DNA of 13,084 nucleotides. Origin: an uncultured Lachnospiraceae bacterium. Lineage in GTDB: Bacteria; Bacillota; Clostridia; Lachnospirales; Lachnospiraceae. The notes below the pieces were generated by a model. It had not been told where the DNA came from. It was given only the letters and a program-made list of their open reading frames with translations, and searched no databases. The number at the start of each line of letters is the position of its first letter. Positions within the stretch are counted from its first letter, which is position 1. Below are positions 8,022 to 12,821 of this stretch, piece by piece. The stretch is from positions 1 to 13,084 of the forward strand of contig CAJTZH010000077.1 of the NCBI GenBank assembly GCA_910584325.1, given 5' to 3'. The position numbers were made by a program, and so were the translations under genes.

Positions 8022-8051
8022 GGTATCACTTCCTAATATCTTTTATATATT

Positions 8052-8270
8052 TCATAATGTTATACCCAATTCATCCGCAAGTGTTTCTATTGGAACGCCT
8101 TGACCATCATTTTCTTTTTTGGCACGTTCTATCATTTCTAAGTCCCTATCGTCCGGTTCGACTTCTTCACCGGCATATGCTTTTAAGTTTTCTAACATAT
8201 CAATGACAAAATTAAGTTTGTTGTCCGGTATGCTTTCAATTAACTGTAATGCTCTTTCTTTATTGCTCAT
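8052..8270 (-). CDS. Small acidic protein, antitoxin-like
   Basis: A 72-residue, acidic, probably mostly helical protein (MSNKERALQLIESIPDNKLN...). The N-terminal helical half and the C-terminal ETLADELGI resemble small antitoxin-like proteins often found near RelE/ParE-type toxins in Clostridia; this is recalled family resemblance, not a search result. No second toxin gene adjoins it: upstream is the YafQ-type toxin, which already has its own antitoxin, and downstream is the recombinase. It could be an orphan antitoxin or a regulator of the recombinase. GAGGA stands a few bases before the ATG. It lies 43 bp after the toxin gene and is likely in the same transcript. Confidence 0.7.
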   Translation of the reverse strand: MSNKERALQLIESIPDNKLNFVIDMLENLKAYAGEEVEPDDRDLEMIERAKKENDGQGVPIETLADELGITL

Positions 8271-8313
8271 TTATCATTCCTCACATTTTAAAGGATAGGG
8301 AACTGTTTGATAT

Positions 8314-8586
8314 TTAGAACAGGTCACTGTGTGTACCGGTTCTGGTTAAGGTTAATGTTAATATATCCTGTTCAATTTTATATATGAGCAGCCAGTCCGG
8401 TGTAATATGGCATTCACGGTGTCCTTCATAATTTCCGGAAAGATAATGTTCCTTATATTTGGGAGGCAACGGCTGGCCGCTACACAATATATTTACAACC
8501 TCCTGTAACAGCAGGGGATTATAGCCACGTTTAATAATGGCTTTGTAATCCTTTTTAAATTTGTTTAAATATCTAACATTAAGCAT
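8314..8586 (-). CDS. YafQ-type toxin (RelE superfamily mRNA interferase)
   Basis: A 90-residue toxin of the type II YafQ/RelE superfamily, ribosome-dependent endoribonucleases that cut mRNA in the A site and halt translation. Residues corresponding to the YafQ catalytic set are visible: H47, H60 and D64 in ECHITPD, and H86 in TGTHSDLF near the C-terminus. The GHRECHITPDWLLIYK block is characteristic of the family. The start codon (8584-8586) overlaps the end of the antitoxin gene by 8 bp, the usual antitoxin-first coupling. The gene looks intact. Confidence 0.92.
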   Translation of the reverse strand: MLNVRYLNKFKKDYKAIIKRGYNPLLLQEVVNILCSGQPLPPKYKEHYLSGNYEGHRECHITPDWLLIYKIEQDILTLTLTRTGTHSDLF

Positions 8587-8845
8587 TTAAATCCTCCATC
8601 AGTTCAGCAACACTGTGAAATGTTTTACTGAGATTTCTTCCGTTGTTTACATCATCAATTGCTGCCAGTGTTTCCGGATTAGGAACATTAAGGGATACTT
8701 CAAAAGGAATTTTCTGCTGGCGTACCATTGTTTTTGCAAAGATATTAAAAGCAGTTGACATGTTAAGTCCCAGTTCACTGCATAAATGGTCGAATTGCTG
8801 CTTTAAAGTTTCATCCATACGGATATTGACATTTGTTTGAGCCAT
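8579..8845 (-). CDS. RelB/DinJ-family antitoxin
   Basis: An 88-residue antitoxin. The N-terminus (TNVNIRMDETLKQQFDHLC) is a ribbon-helix-helix DNA-binding type, and the SELGLNMSTAFNIFAKTMVRQQKIPFEV block is typical of RelB/DinJ proteins; the C-terminal part would wrap the YafQ-type toxin encoded just downstream. It is the first gene of the presumed leftward operon. The ATG follows AGAGAGGTG. The protein is expected to repress its own promoter, which carries a palindrome overlapping both hexamers. Confidence 0.92.
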   Translation of the reverse strand: MAQTNVNIRMDETLKQQFDHLCSELGLNMSTAFNIFAKTMVRQQKIPFEVSLNVPNPETLAAIDDVNNGRNLSKTFHSVAELMEDLNA

Positions 8846-8875
8846 AGTAGCACCTCTCTTATAATTTTTATATCA

Positions 8876-8906
8876 ACATTGTATTAAATATTATTTACAA
8901 TGTCAA
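8876..8906 (-). promoter_or_regulatory. Toxin-antitoxin promoter with palindromic operator
   Basis: On the minus strand TTGACA (8901-8906), a 17-base spacer and TACAAT (8878-8883) form a near-perfect sigma-A promoter. An inverted repeat, ACATTGTA (8876-8883) and TACAATGT (8896-8903) separated by 12 bases, covers the -10 hexamer and half of the -35. This is where an autoregulating RelB/DinJ-type antitoxin would be expected to bind. The sites are seen directly; the regulator is inferred. Confidence 0.75.
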
Positions 8907-8933
8907 TAAAATATGAAATAAATTTTAAATATT

Positions 8934-8961
8934 AAAAAGACCCTGAGGGTGTTCAGGGTCT
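8934..8961 (-). terminator. Intrinsic terminator of the Thr/Pro-rich protein gene
   Basis: AGACCCTGA (8938-8946) and TCAGGGTCT (8953-8961) form a perfect 9-bp stem with a 6-base loop. The minus strand continues with a T run (8934-8938). It lies 16 bp after the stop of the leftward gene ending at 8977 and insulates it from the toxin-antitoxin promoter. Confidence 0.85.
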
Positions 8962-8976
8962 AAGGATAATCAATAA

Positions 8977-9597
8977 CTAATAGCATTTAGAACATGCATC
9001 ATATCCCAATTGTTGAGCGCGTGAAAGTGGCATTTGATGTGCTCTGTCCGGATTCATCTTACCGCAGTCATTAACACGGTGATATTTGCTTCCAGTTTCA
9101 GAAATCCATACCATAGGTTCGTTATTTTGTGGTATGTCTGAACTTAAAGTCTGGGGTTCTGTAATTTCTTCTGTGGTAGTTTCCAGCTCAATAGGTGCTG
9201 TGGTTTGCAGTTCTGTTGATGGCTCCGAAATATTCTGACTTGGCGAAACAGTGGTAACCGGTTCTGTTTGAGTAACTTCAAATGCGGTTGTGGGTTCTGA
9301 TTCAGTAGCAACGCTAGTTGGTGCTGGTGTGGTGGTATCTATAGTAGTTGGTTCAGGATATGAAGTTTCTGTAGAGTTATCGGAAGTAGTTTCCTCAATA
9401 TTGTTGTTATCGGTATCTGGAGAACATGTTTGCATACAGGAACCAATTCCGGATAAAAGCATAAGCGCAACTATGTATAATGCACAGCCTTTTTTCACTT
9501 TTGTCGATAGTTTTTCTTTATGTACAGTTTTATGTTTGGTTGTAGATTTTCTGCGAGGCACAGTTGATAAATCATCCAAGTCATGATAGTTGTTCAT
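8977..9597 (-). CDS. Membrane-anchored Thr/Pro/Ser/Glu-rich protein with C-terminal Cys/His motif
   Basis: A 206-residue protein of unknown function. A basic cytoplasmic N-terminus (about 1-36) is followed by one hydrophobic segment (about 38-54, ending GIGSC, a possible but imperfect lipobox), a long low-complexity Thr/Pro/Ser/Glu linker, and a compact end: WISETGSKYHRVNDCGKM ... GYDACSKCY. The His-x4-Cys and Cys-x2-Cys spacing resembles small metal-binding tails of the type YH...C...GY..C..C seen at the end of several secreted Firmicutes proteins; zinc binding is inferred. The surface location follows from the linker and anchor. The start at 9597 follows AAAGGAGAC and is preferred to an upstream in-frame ATG at 9618. 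It has its own promoter and terminator, so it is a single-gene unit. Confidence 0.75.
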   Translation of the reverse strand: MNNYHDLDDLSTVPRRKSTTKHKTVHKEKLSTKVKKGCALYIVALMLLSGIGSCMQTCSPDTDNNNIEETTSDNSTETSYPEPTTIDTTTPAPTSVATESEPTTAFEVTQTEPVTTVSPSQNISEPSTELQTTAPIELETTTEEITEPQTLSSDIPQNNEPMVWISETGSKYHRVNDCGKMNPDRAHQMPLSRAQQLGYDACSKCY

Positions 9598-9657
9598 TAT
9601 AGAGTCTCCTTTTAACATTAGTTCTTTGAGAGCATCTGTCTCAAGTATTTCATGTAA

Positions 9658-9694
9658 AGTATACAGTTCTTTAGAACATTAGTCAAATACTAAT
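9658..9694 (-). promoter_or_regulatory. Promoter of the Thr/Pro-rich protein gene with two inverted repeats
   Basis: On the minus strand TTGACT (9681-9686), a 17-base spacer and TATACT (9658-9663) form a good promoter. Within the spacer is GTTCTTTAGAAC (9666-9677, 5-bp arms), and across the -35 is ATTAGT-CAAAT-ACTAAT (9678-9694, 6-bp arms). These are candidate operators, perhaps for the XRE protein encoded divergently at 9758; that link is inference. Confidence 0.6.
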
Positions 9695-9757
9695 TGGAAA
9701 ACATTACCAGGAAAATATACCTACAGTTCATATTATAATGTATCTGGAGGTGTATTT

Positions 9758-9949
9758 GTGGAGGTAATAGTAAGCAAAGTACGTGCAGAAAAGAAAATAT
9801 CTTTGCGCCAGCTTGCCCGGATATCAGGTGTAAAAAGAAGTCATTTAAGTGATATAGAAAATAATAGAACGTCACCGACTCTGGATGAACTGGATGCACT
9901 TGCTACAGCCTTAAATGTTAGGATTGTGGACCTGTTTGTAGAACAGTGA
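9758..9949 (+). CDS. Small XRE-family transcriptional regulator
   Basis: A 63-residue protein that is almost entirely a helix-turn-helix domain of the XRE/Cro type: KVRAEKKISLRQLARISGV followed by KRSHLSDIENNRTSPTLDEL, then ALATALNVRIVDLF. It has no extra sensor or dimerisation domain. Start is a GTG at 9758 with CTGGAGG (9744-9750) correctly spaced; a TATAAT lies at 9734-9739 but no clear -35 was found. It is divergent from the Thr/Pro-rich protein gene, whose promoter contains two inverted repeats, so it may control that gene and itself. Confidence 0.88.
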   Translation: MEVIVSKVRAEKKISLRQLARISGVKRSHLSDIENNRTSPTLDELDALATALNVRIVDLFVEQ

Positions 9950-9978
9950 GGACTAAAAGAGGAGTAATTTGAAAAAAG

Positions 9979-9996
9979 TGTCCATGTACATGGACA
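9979..9996. promoter_or_regulatory. 18-bp perfect palindrome, candidate operator
   Basis: TGTCCATGTACATGGACA is a perfect palindrome in the gap between the small XRE gene (ends 9949) and two tiny ORFs. A weak promoter (TTGCAA 10012-10017, 16 bases, TAATAT 10034-10039; or a TATAAT at 10046-10051) lies just after it. It is not followed by a T run, so it is not a terminator. An operator is the most likely reading. Confidence 0.55.
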
Positions 9997-10081
9997 TTTG
10001 CGTCAAAACTATTGCAACTAAAAAATTATCTGTTAATATATACCATATAATGTAAAATCTAAAGAAAGGGGAACATAAAGT

Positions 10082-10138
10082 ATGAGGATTGTAGTAAAAC
10101 AAAATTTTAATTCGAAGGCATCAGTGACAAAAGATTAA
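10082..10138 (+). CDS. Possible 18-residue peptide ORF
   Basis: ATG at 10082 opens an 18-codon frame (MRIVVKQNFNSKASVTKD) preceded by AAAGGGG about 11 bases upstream. It lies between the palindrome and the 32-codon ORF. The ribosome binding site is good but the spacing is long, and nothing recognisable is encoded. It could be a leader peptide or chance. Confidence 0.25.
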   Translation: MRIVVKQNFNSKASVTKD

Positions 10139-10156
10139 AATTGCGGGGGAATAAGA

Positions 10157-10255
10157 ATGGACTTAAAAAAACAAATTATTGAGATGATACAAAAGATTAC
10201 AGATGAAAATATACTGAAAAAGATATATACATTCGTAAAAGAATGGAGTAACTAA
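10157..10255 (+). CDS. 32-residue small protein of unknown function
   Basis: ATG at 10157 opens a 32-codon frame, MDLKKQIIEMIQKITDEN..., preceded by GGGGG (10145-10149) with 7-bp spacing. The predicted product is a single or paired amphipathic helix with the pattern IIEMIQKI...ILKKIYTFVKEW. Short proteins of this type (ILKKIYxFV near the end) recur next to XRE regulators in Clostridia phages and mobile elements as I recall them; no function is known to me. It is directly followed by a bidirectional terminator, which supports it being a real last gene of a short transcript. Confidence 0.6.
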   Translation: MDLKKQIIEMIQKITDENILKKIYTFVKEWSN

Positions 10256-10257
10256 GT

Positions 10258-10285
10258 AAAAGGCGGGATTTATATTCCGCCTTTT
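10258..10285. terminator. Bidirectional terminator shared by convergent genes
   Basis: AAAAGGCGG (10258-10266) pairs with CCGCCTTTT (10277-10285), and G-U and A-T pairs extend the stem inward to a loop TTTATA. T runs are present on both strands. It ends the rightward 32-codon gene. On the minus strand the last codons of the repressor (KGGI and stop) are encoded inside the hairpin. Confidence 0.8.
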
Positions 10286-10626
10286 AAAAATCGTTCTGAA
10301 AATTTCCAAAATAATTCTTTATCTTCAGGAGAAAGTTTCCAATAATCAAGGATTGCCTGACGTGCTTTTACATCCCCCTTATCAATAGCCACAACAATTT
10401 TGGTGTATTCATCGTCTTGGATAGAATACATATCGCCGGTTCCGTATCGGAGCCATTCTTCATTGATACTAAATTCTCGGCATATGGAGTTAATCACTGC
10501 ATCGCTTAGCCCGCTTTTACCCATTTCATAGCATGCAACGGTATTTTGTTTTACACCTAGTTTTATTGCAAATTCAACCTGTGTAAGATTTGCATTTTTT
10601 CTTATCTTTTTTATTCTTTCTTTCAA
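10270..10626 (-). CDS. Phage-type XRE repressor
   Basis: A 118-residue XRE-family regulator. The helix-turn-helix is at about residues 4-60 (KIRKNANLTQVEFAIKLGVKQNTVACYEMGKSGLSDAVINSICREFSI), followed by NEEWLRYGTGDMY, a phrase typical of lysogeny-type repressors in Firmicutes phages, and a helical tail (LDYWKLSPEDKELFWKFSERFL) probably used for dimerisation. The start is a TTG at 10626, chosen because GGAGGG stands 7 bases before it and the protein begins at the usual position before the domain. It is transcribed away from a divergent promoter region with repeated ATATCAAT sites, which it probably controls. Confidence 0.88.
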   Translation of the reverse strand: MKERIKKIRKNANLTQVEFAIKLGVKQNTVACYEMGKSGLSDAVINSICREFSINEEWLRYGTGDMYSIQDDEYTKIVVAIDKGDVKARQAILDYWKLSPEDKELFWKFSERFLKGGI

Positions 10627-10649
10627 ATATAATCCCTCCTTTTATCAAT

Positions 10650-10678
10650 AGAATAACATTAAAATATCAATCAGTCAA
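10650..10678 (-). promoter_or_regulatory. Repressor promoter (leftward)
   Basis: On the minus strand TTGACT (10673-10678), a 17-base spacer and TATTCT (10650-10655) drive the repressor gene. An ATATCAAT site (10664-10671) lies in the spacer, so the repressor could control its own synthesis. Confidence 0.65.
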
Positions 10679-10687
10679 TAAAAAGTG

Positions 10688-10734
10688 TTGACATTATATC
10701 AATTAATGATATAATAATATCAATCAATCAATAT
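10688..10734 (+). promoter_or_regulatory. Rightward early promoter with operator sites
   Basis: TTGACA (10688-10693), 16 bases, TATAAT (10710-10715): both hexamers are exact consensus. The spacer and -10 are covered by an inverted repeat ATATCA-ATTAA-TGATAT (10696-10712). A further site with three CAAT units (10717-10734) follows up to the ribosome binding site. A strong promoter blocked by repressor at these sites is the classic lysogeny switch layout. Confidence 0.75.
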
Positions 10735-10749
10735 GCGGAGGTGATGAAG

Positions 10750-10926
10750 ATGTTGAATATGGATATTCAAAAGCCATTAACAAGTCAAGATATTGAAGAT
10801 GGAAATAAGATAGCATTATTGTTTTCAACAATAAGCGAGTCCAAGCGAGATCAGGCATTGATATATCTGTCAGCACTGAGAGATAGGCAGATGTTAGAAG
10901 ACGCAGGTAAGGTAAAGCAGGCATAG
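10750..10926 (+). CDS. Small protein, first gene of the rightward operon
   Basis: A 58-residue protein (MLNMDIQKPLTSQDIEDGNK...). The segment LFSTISESKRDQALIYLSALRDRQ is helical and resembles short proteins encoded opposite phage repressors in Clostridia, as I recall them; function unknown. Its place directly after the repressed promoter would suit an early regulator or excision factor, but this is inference. The ATG at 10750 is chosen because GGAGGT (10737-10742) is correctly spaced; the earlier GTG (10741) and ATG (10744) overlap or touch that site. Confidence 0.7.
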   Translation: MLNMDIQKPLTSQDIEDGNKIALLFSTISESKRDQALIYLSALRDRQMLEDAGKVKQA

Positions 10927-10932
10927 AGGGAG

Positions 10933-11175
10933 GTGAGAAGTACGAAGAAAGAAGTAGACGCAGAATTTAACCATCTGATGTTATGCGATATAAAGGTTAA
11001 GATTGCAGAGGCATTCATTAATTTGGAGAGCAATATTCGTTCAATTAGTGACACTGTTGACGTGAAATTGCGTTTTAAAGAGCTTGTTGAGCAGAAAGCG
11101 AGTCAAATGAAGAATGAATTGGATATCTTCATTGACTCGCAGACTGAGAGAATTATTAATTCTTTAAAGCATTGA
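10933..11175 (+). CDS. Helical protein of unknown function, copy A (start codon in doubt)
   Basis: About 77-80 residues, predicted helical with hydrophobic heptads (FNHLMLCDIKVKIAEAFINLESNIR ... FKELVEQKA ... DIFIDSQTERIINS). It is a clear paralogue of the gene at 12822; function unknown. The start is a problem. Aligned to copy B, the ATG position is ACG at 10942, correctly spaced after GGGAGGTGA (10928-10936). The only upstream standard start, GTG at 10933, lies inside that ribosome binding site. The next ATG is at the MLCD position, which would remove the first part. Either ACG or GTG is used weakly, or this copy is poorly expressed. The 3' end overlaps the convergent DUF2513-like gene by 20 bp. 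Confidence 0.65.
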   Translation: MRSTKKEVDAEFNHLMLCDIKVKIAEAFINLESNIRSISDTVDVKLRFKELVEQKASQMKNELDIFIDSQTERIINSLKH

Positions 11176-11542
11176 TTAAAAAATGGGTTGCCAGGTCCTG
11201 AATTACCGGAAGTGATGCAGAACCAACAGAGCTAATGGCGGATGAGACTTTATCCCATATCTTATTAGAACGAATGGTGTCAATAAATTCGTGTCCTGAG
11301 TAAGTAATATGGAAGACTATAATTTCACAAATTCCGCCGTTTCCGGGTATAACGTTTGCTGAAATAAAGTCTGCTTCTTCAAGCATAAAAAGTGTGTATG
11401 CAATTTCGGATTTTGAATATTTTGGAAATTCATCACAGAAGTTTTGGATATTAAGATGGTTCCATGATAAGGAGTCATCAAGAGTAAGAGCTTTTTCACA
11501 ATATAATAAAAGGTCTCTTACACAATCCTTATTTAGTTTCAT
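11156..11542 (-). CDS. DUF2513-like protein, copy A
   Basis: A 128-residue protein resembling DUF2513 proteins of Firmicutes phages and mobile elements (recalled resemblance). It has an N-terminal winged-helix-like half (KDCVRDLLLYCEKAL ... YSKSEIAYTLFMLEEADFI) and the characteristic HITYSGHEFIDTIRSNKIWDKV followed by a hydrophobic helical tail. The biochemical role is unknown; the fold suggests DNA binding. The ATG at 11542 follows AAGGAAG; an upstream in-frame ATG at 11560 is also possible. It converges on helical protein copy A with a 20-bp overlap of coding ends. It has its own promoter with an extended -10. Confidence 0.8.
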   Translation of the reverse strand: MKLNKDCVRDLLLYCEKALTLDDSLSWNHLNIQNFCDEFPKYSKSEIAYTLFMLEEADFISANVIPGNGGICEIIVFHITYSGHEFIDTIRSNKIWDKVSSAISSVGSASLPVIQDLATHFLINALKN

Positions 11543-11593
11543 AGTAGATTCTTCCTTCATAAGTACTCGGCTGGTGGCACAGCCTGTAGGGAG

Positions 11594-11602
11594 ATTATAA
11601 CA
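11594..11602 (-). promoter_or_regulatory. Extended -10 promoter of the DUF2513-like gene
   Basis: On the minus strand TGTTATAAT (11594-11602) is an exact extended -10 element. The -35 region is weak (TTTCCT-like). A small inverted repeat GGCTG...CAGCC lies in the leader, between this promoter and the start codon. Confidence 0.55.
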
Positions 11603-11681
11603 TGAGATAGAAATAAAGGAAAGGTATGACAAGTAATTAGTACAATCCGTGTCTTCATAACATTAGATAAGGGGTGATGAT

Positions 11682-11882
11682 GTGTCAGAAAAAGAAAAAA
11701 TTATAGAAGTAGGAGTGCTTAAATTCACGAACCCGAGAGCAACGGTGCGGGTCTATAGACCGGAACTGCCGGAAGATGAATATAAACGTCGTGAAAAAAG
11801 AAGATACGATGCAACTGCCGCATTATTATGCGAAGCTGAAAGAGTAGACAGAGCAAAGAGGGAGACTGAAACCGTCAAGTGA
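11682..11882 (+). CDS. 66-residue hypothetical protein
   Basis: A GTG at 11682, preceded by AAGGGGTG (11669-11676), opens 66 codons. The product begins MSEKEKIIEVGVLKFTNPRA and continues with TVRVYRPELPEDEYKRREKRR, then an alanine- and glutamate-rich helix. The pattern of a short beta strand pair (VGVLKF, ATVRVYRP) followed by a charged helix is seen in small proteins of Clostridia integrative elements, as I recall; the function is unknown to me. Competing ATGs at 11677 and 11680 are out of frame. Its TGA stop overlaps the GTG of the following 49-codon ORF. Confidence 0.65.
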   Translation: MSEKEKIIEVGVLKFTNPRATVRVYRPELPEDEYKRREKRRYDATAALLCEAERVDRAKRETETVK

Positions 11883-12028
11883 TAATACATAAATATGAGG
11901 AATGCGAAAGCATTCCACACCTGAAACTACTGGACAAGCCTGCAAAAAAGAAACGGCGCAAGATGGAATGCGAAAGCATTCCGTTGTATCAGAGAACGGA
12001 GGGGAGAATTTGTGGATTTCGAAGATAG
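11879..12028 (+). CDS. 49-residue ORF with a repeated ECESIP peptide
   Basis: GTG at 11879 overlaps the preceding stop as GTGA and opens 49 codons to a TAG at 12026-12028. The product reads VIIHKYEECESIP, then HLKLLDKPAKKKRRKM, then ECESIP again, then a short tail. Each ECESIP is encoded by the same 18-bp hairpin (11899-11916, 11965-11982). The central HLKLLDKPAKKKRR is also present in the 81-residue membrane protein at 12546, with 35 bp of identical DNA. The overlap at the start suggests translational coupling; a GAGGGAG lies about 14 bases upstream. The 3' end overlaps the next gene by 19 bp. Another frame is also open here (from ATG 11902, continuing into the next gene), but it has no fitting ribosome binding site. 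Function unknown. Confidence 0.5.
   Translation: MIIHKYEECESIPHLKLLDKPAKKKRRKMECESIPLYQRTEGRICGFRR
11899..11982. repeat. Two identical GAAA-tetraloop hairpins
   Basis: GGAATGCGAAAGCATTCC occurs twice, at 11899-11916 and 11965-11982. Each is a perfect 7-bp inverted repeat with a C(GAAA)G loop, a GNRA tetraloop that is extra-stable in RNA. The copies are identical and their starts are 66 bp apart. They are not followed by T runs, so they are not terminators. Confidence 0.85.
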
Positions 12029-12276
12029 AATATGAAAAATTAAAATCGCAGATAGAAAAACTTGAAAAAGATACTTTGGAGCTTAGACAAAAAATCGAAG
12101 CTTTGCAGAATGGAATATTGAACAAGGTATGTTTCAATTCTGTTATGAAAGAGGCGTATAATTTTGAACTTTTAAAGTATTTATATGAAAAAATGGGAAT
12201 TGAACAACCAAAATCAAATTATAATTTCACTCGGGATAAGCCGTCTTCCAATGAGGACAGGCAGGGGAATAATTAG
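12010..12276 (+). CDS. 88-residue coiled-coil protein (MWISK type)
   Basis: TTG at 12010, following GGAGGGG (11998-12004), opens 88 codons: MWISKIEYEKLKSQIEKLEKD, then a coiled coil to about residue 35, then a helical middle (NSVMKEAYNFELLKYLYEKMGI) and a polar tail. Proteins beginning MWISK and continuing into a short coiled coil are familiar from Clostridia phages and integrative elements; no function is known to me. The TTG start is preferred to the ATG at 11902 in the same frame because of the strong ribosome binding site and because the upstream part reads through the hairpin repeats. Confidence 0.68.
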   Translation: MWISKIEYEKLKSQIEKLEKDTLELRQKIEALQNGILNKVCFNSVMKEAYNFELLKYLYEKMGIEQPKSNYNFTRDKPSSNEDRQGNN

Positions 12277-12351
12277 CTCTGGCAATGGAATGTTTAGTAA
12301 TTTGTACAACCAGCATAAACATAGGTTAAATTAGGGAAGGCAGGTGGAGCA

Positions 12352-12549
12352 ATGGCGATAGTAATGGAATATCAGAGTGAAGGCAGCACAATTATTGTAC
12401 ATGATGATTGCATTGAAGACATGGAAAAGCAAGAGCAGTTACTTCGCCATGCGTCAAATGTGGTAATTAGAGAAGACTACCGCCGGTATTTGGAAGAACG
12501 AAAGAAAGCAATGGAAGAATCCAATATGAAACAGGGAAGTGTGATATGA
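12352..12549 (+). CDS. 65-residue hypothetical protein
   Basis: ATG at 12352, preceded by AGGTGGAG, opens 65 codons. The product begins MAIVMEYQSEGSTIIVHDDCIED (short strands) and continues as a highly charged helix (YRRYLEERKKAMEESN). No recognisable family. Its stop overlaps the start of the following gene as ATGA (12546-12549), so the two are probably translationally coupled. There is a 75-bp gap upstream without a clear promoter, so transcription probably continues from the left. Confidence 0.65.
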   Translation: MAIVMEYQSEGSTIIVHDDCIEDMEKQEQLLRHASNVVIREDYRRYLEERKKAMEESNMKQGSVI

Positions 12550-12791
12550 GAATCAATGTACTTGAGCAGTTCGGCACAGAAAATAAAACGCACCTGAAAC
12601 TACTGGACAAGCCTGCAAAAAAGAAGCGGCGCAGGAAGGAAGCAAAAGAAGCGTGCCTTGCCATATCCTTTGTATGGCTTCTTGGCATGGCGCTCATGTC
12701 GCAGGCGGTCATAGAAAATGACGCCATAGCGGACGCATATACCATCATGCTTGTGATAACAGCCGTATTACAGGCGGCAGGATGCAGATAA
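12546..12791 (+). CDS. 81-residue small membrane protein
   Basis: The ATG at 12546 overlaps the upstream stop as ATGA. The product has a soluble start (MRINVLEQFGTENKT), the block HLKLLDKPAKKKRRRKEAKE rich in Lys and Arg, then two hydrophobic segments (about 35-55, ACLAISFVWLLGMALMS; and about 66-79, AYTIMLVITAVLQA). By the positive-inside rule the basic block would be cytoplasmic, giving a two-helix hairpin. Function is unknown; small membrane proteins of phages include holins and superinfection proteins, but nothing here identifies one. The codons of the second half are clearly GC-richer than neighbouring genes, suggesting a different origin. The basic block is shared with the 49-codon ORF. 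Confidence 0.65.
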   Translation: MRINVLEQFGTENKTHLKLLDKPAKKKRRRKEAKEACLAISFVWLLGMALMSQAVIENDAIADAYTIMLVITAVLQAAGCR

Positions 12792-12821
12792 AGAAAGATA
12801 CATGGAAGTGAGGCAGAACAC

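Noticed and set aside
9290..9586. 98-codon rightward ORF
   Set aside because: It is the antisense shadow of the Thr/Pro-rich linker; repetitive codons on the other strand keep this frame open, and the Val/Ser-rich product has no family resemblance.
9666..9677. GTTCTTTAGAAC as a LexA (SOS) box
   Set aside because: The known Firmicutes box has GAAC first and GTTC second with a 4-base gap; here the order is reversed.
11902..12009. N-terminal extension of the MWISK protein (ATG at 11902)
   Set aside because: No ribosome binding site fits it, it runs through the hairpin repeats out of the frame shared with the 12546 gene, and a strong site (GGAGGGG) precedes the TTG at 12010.
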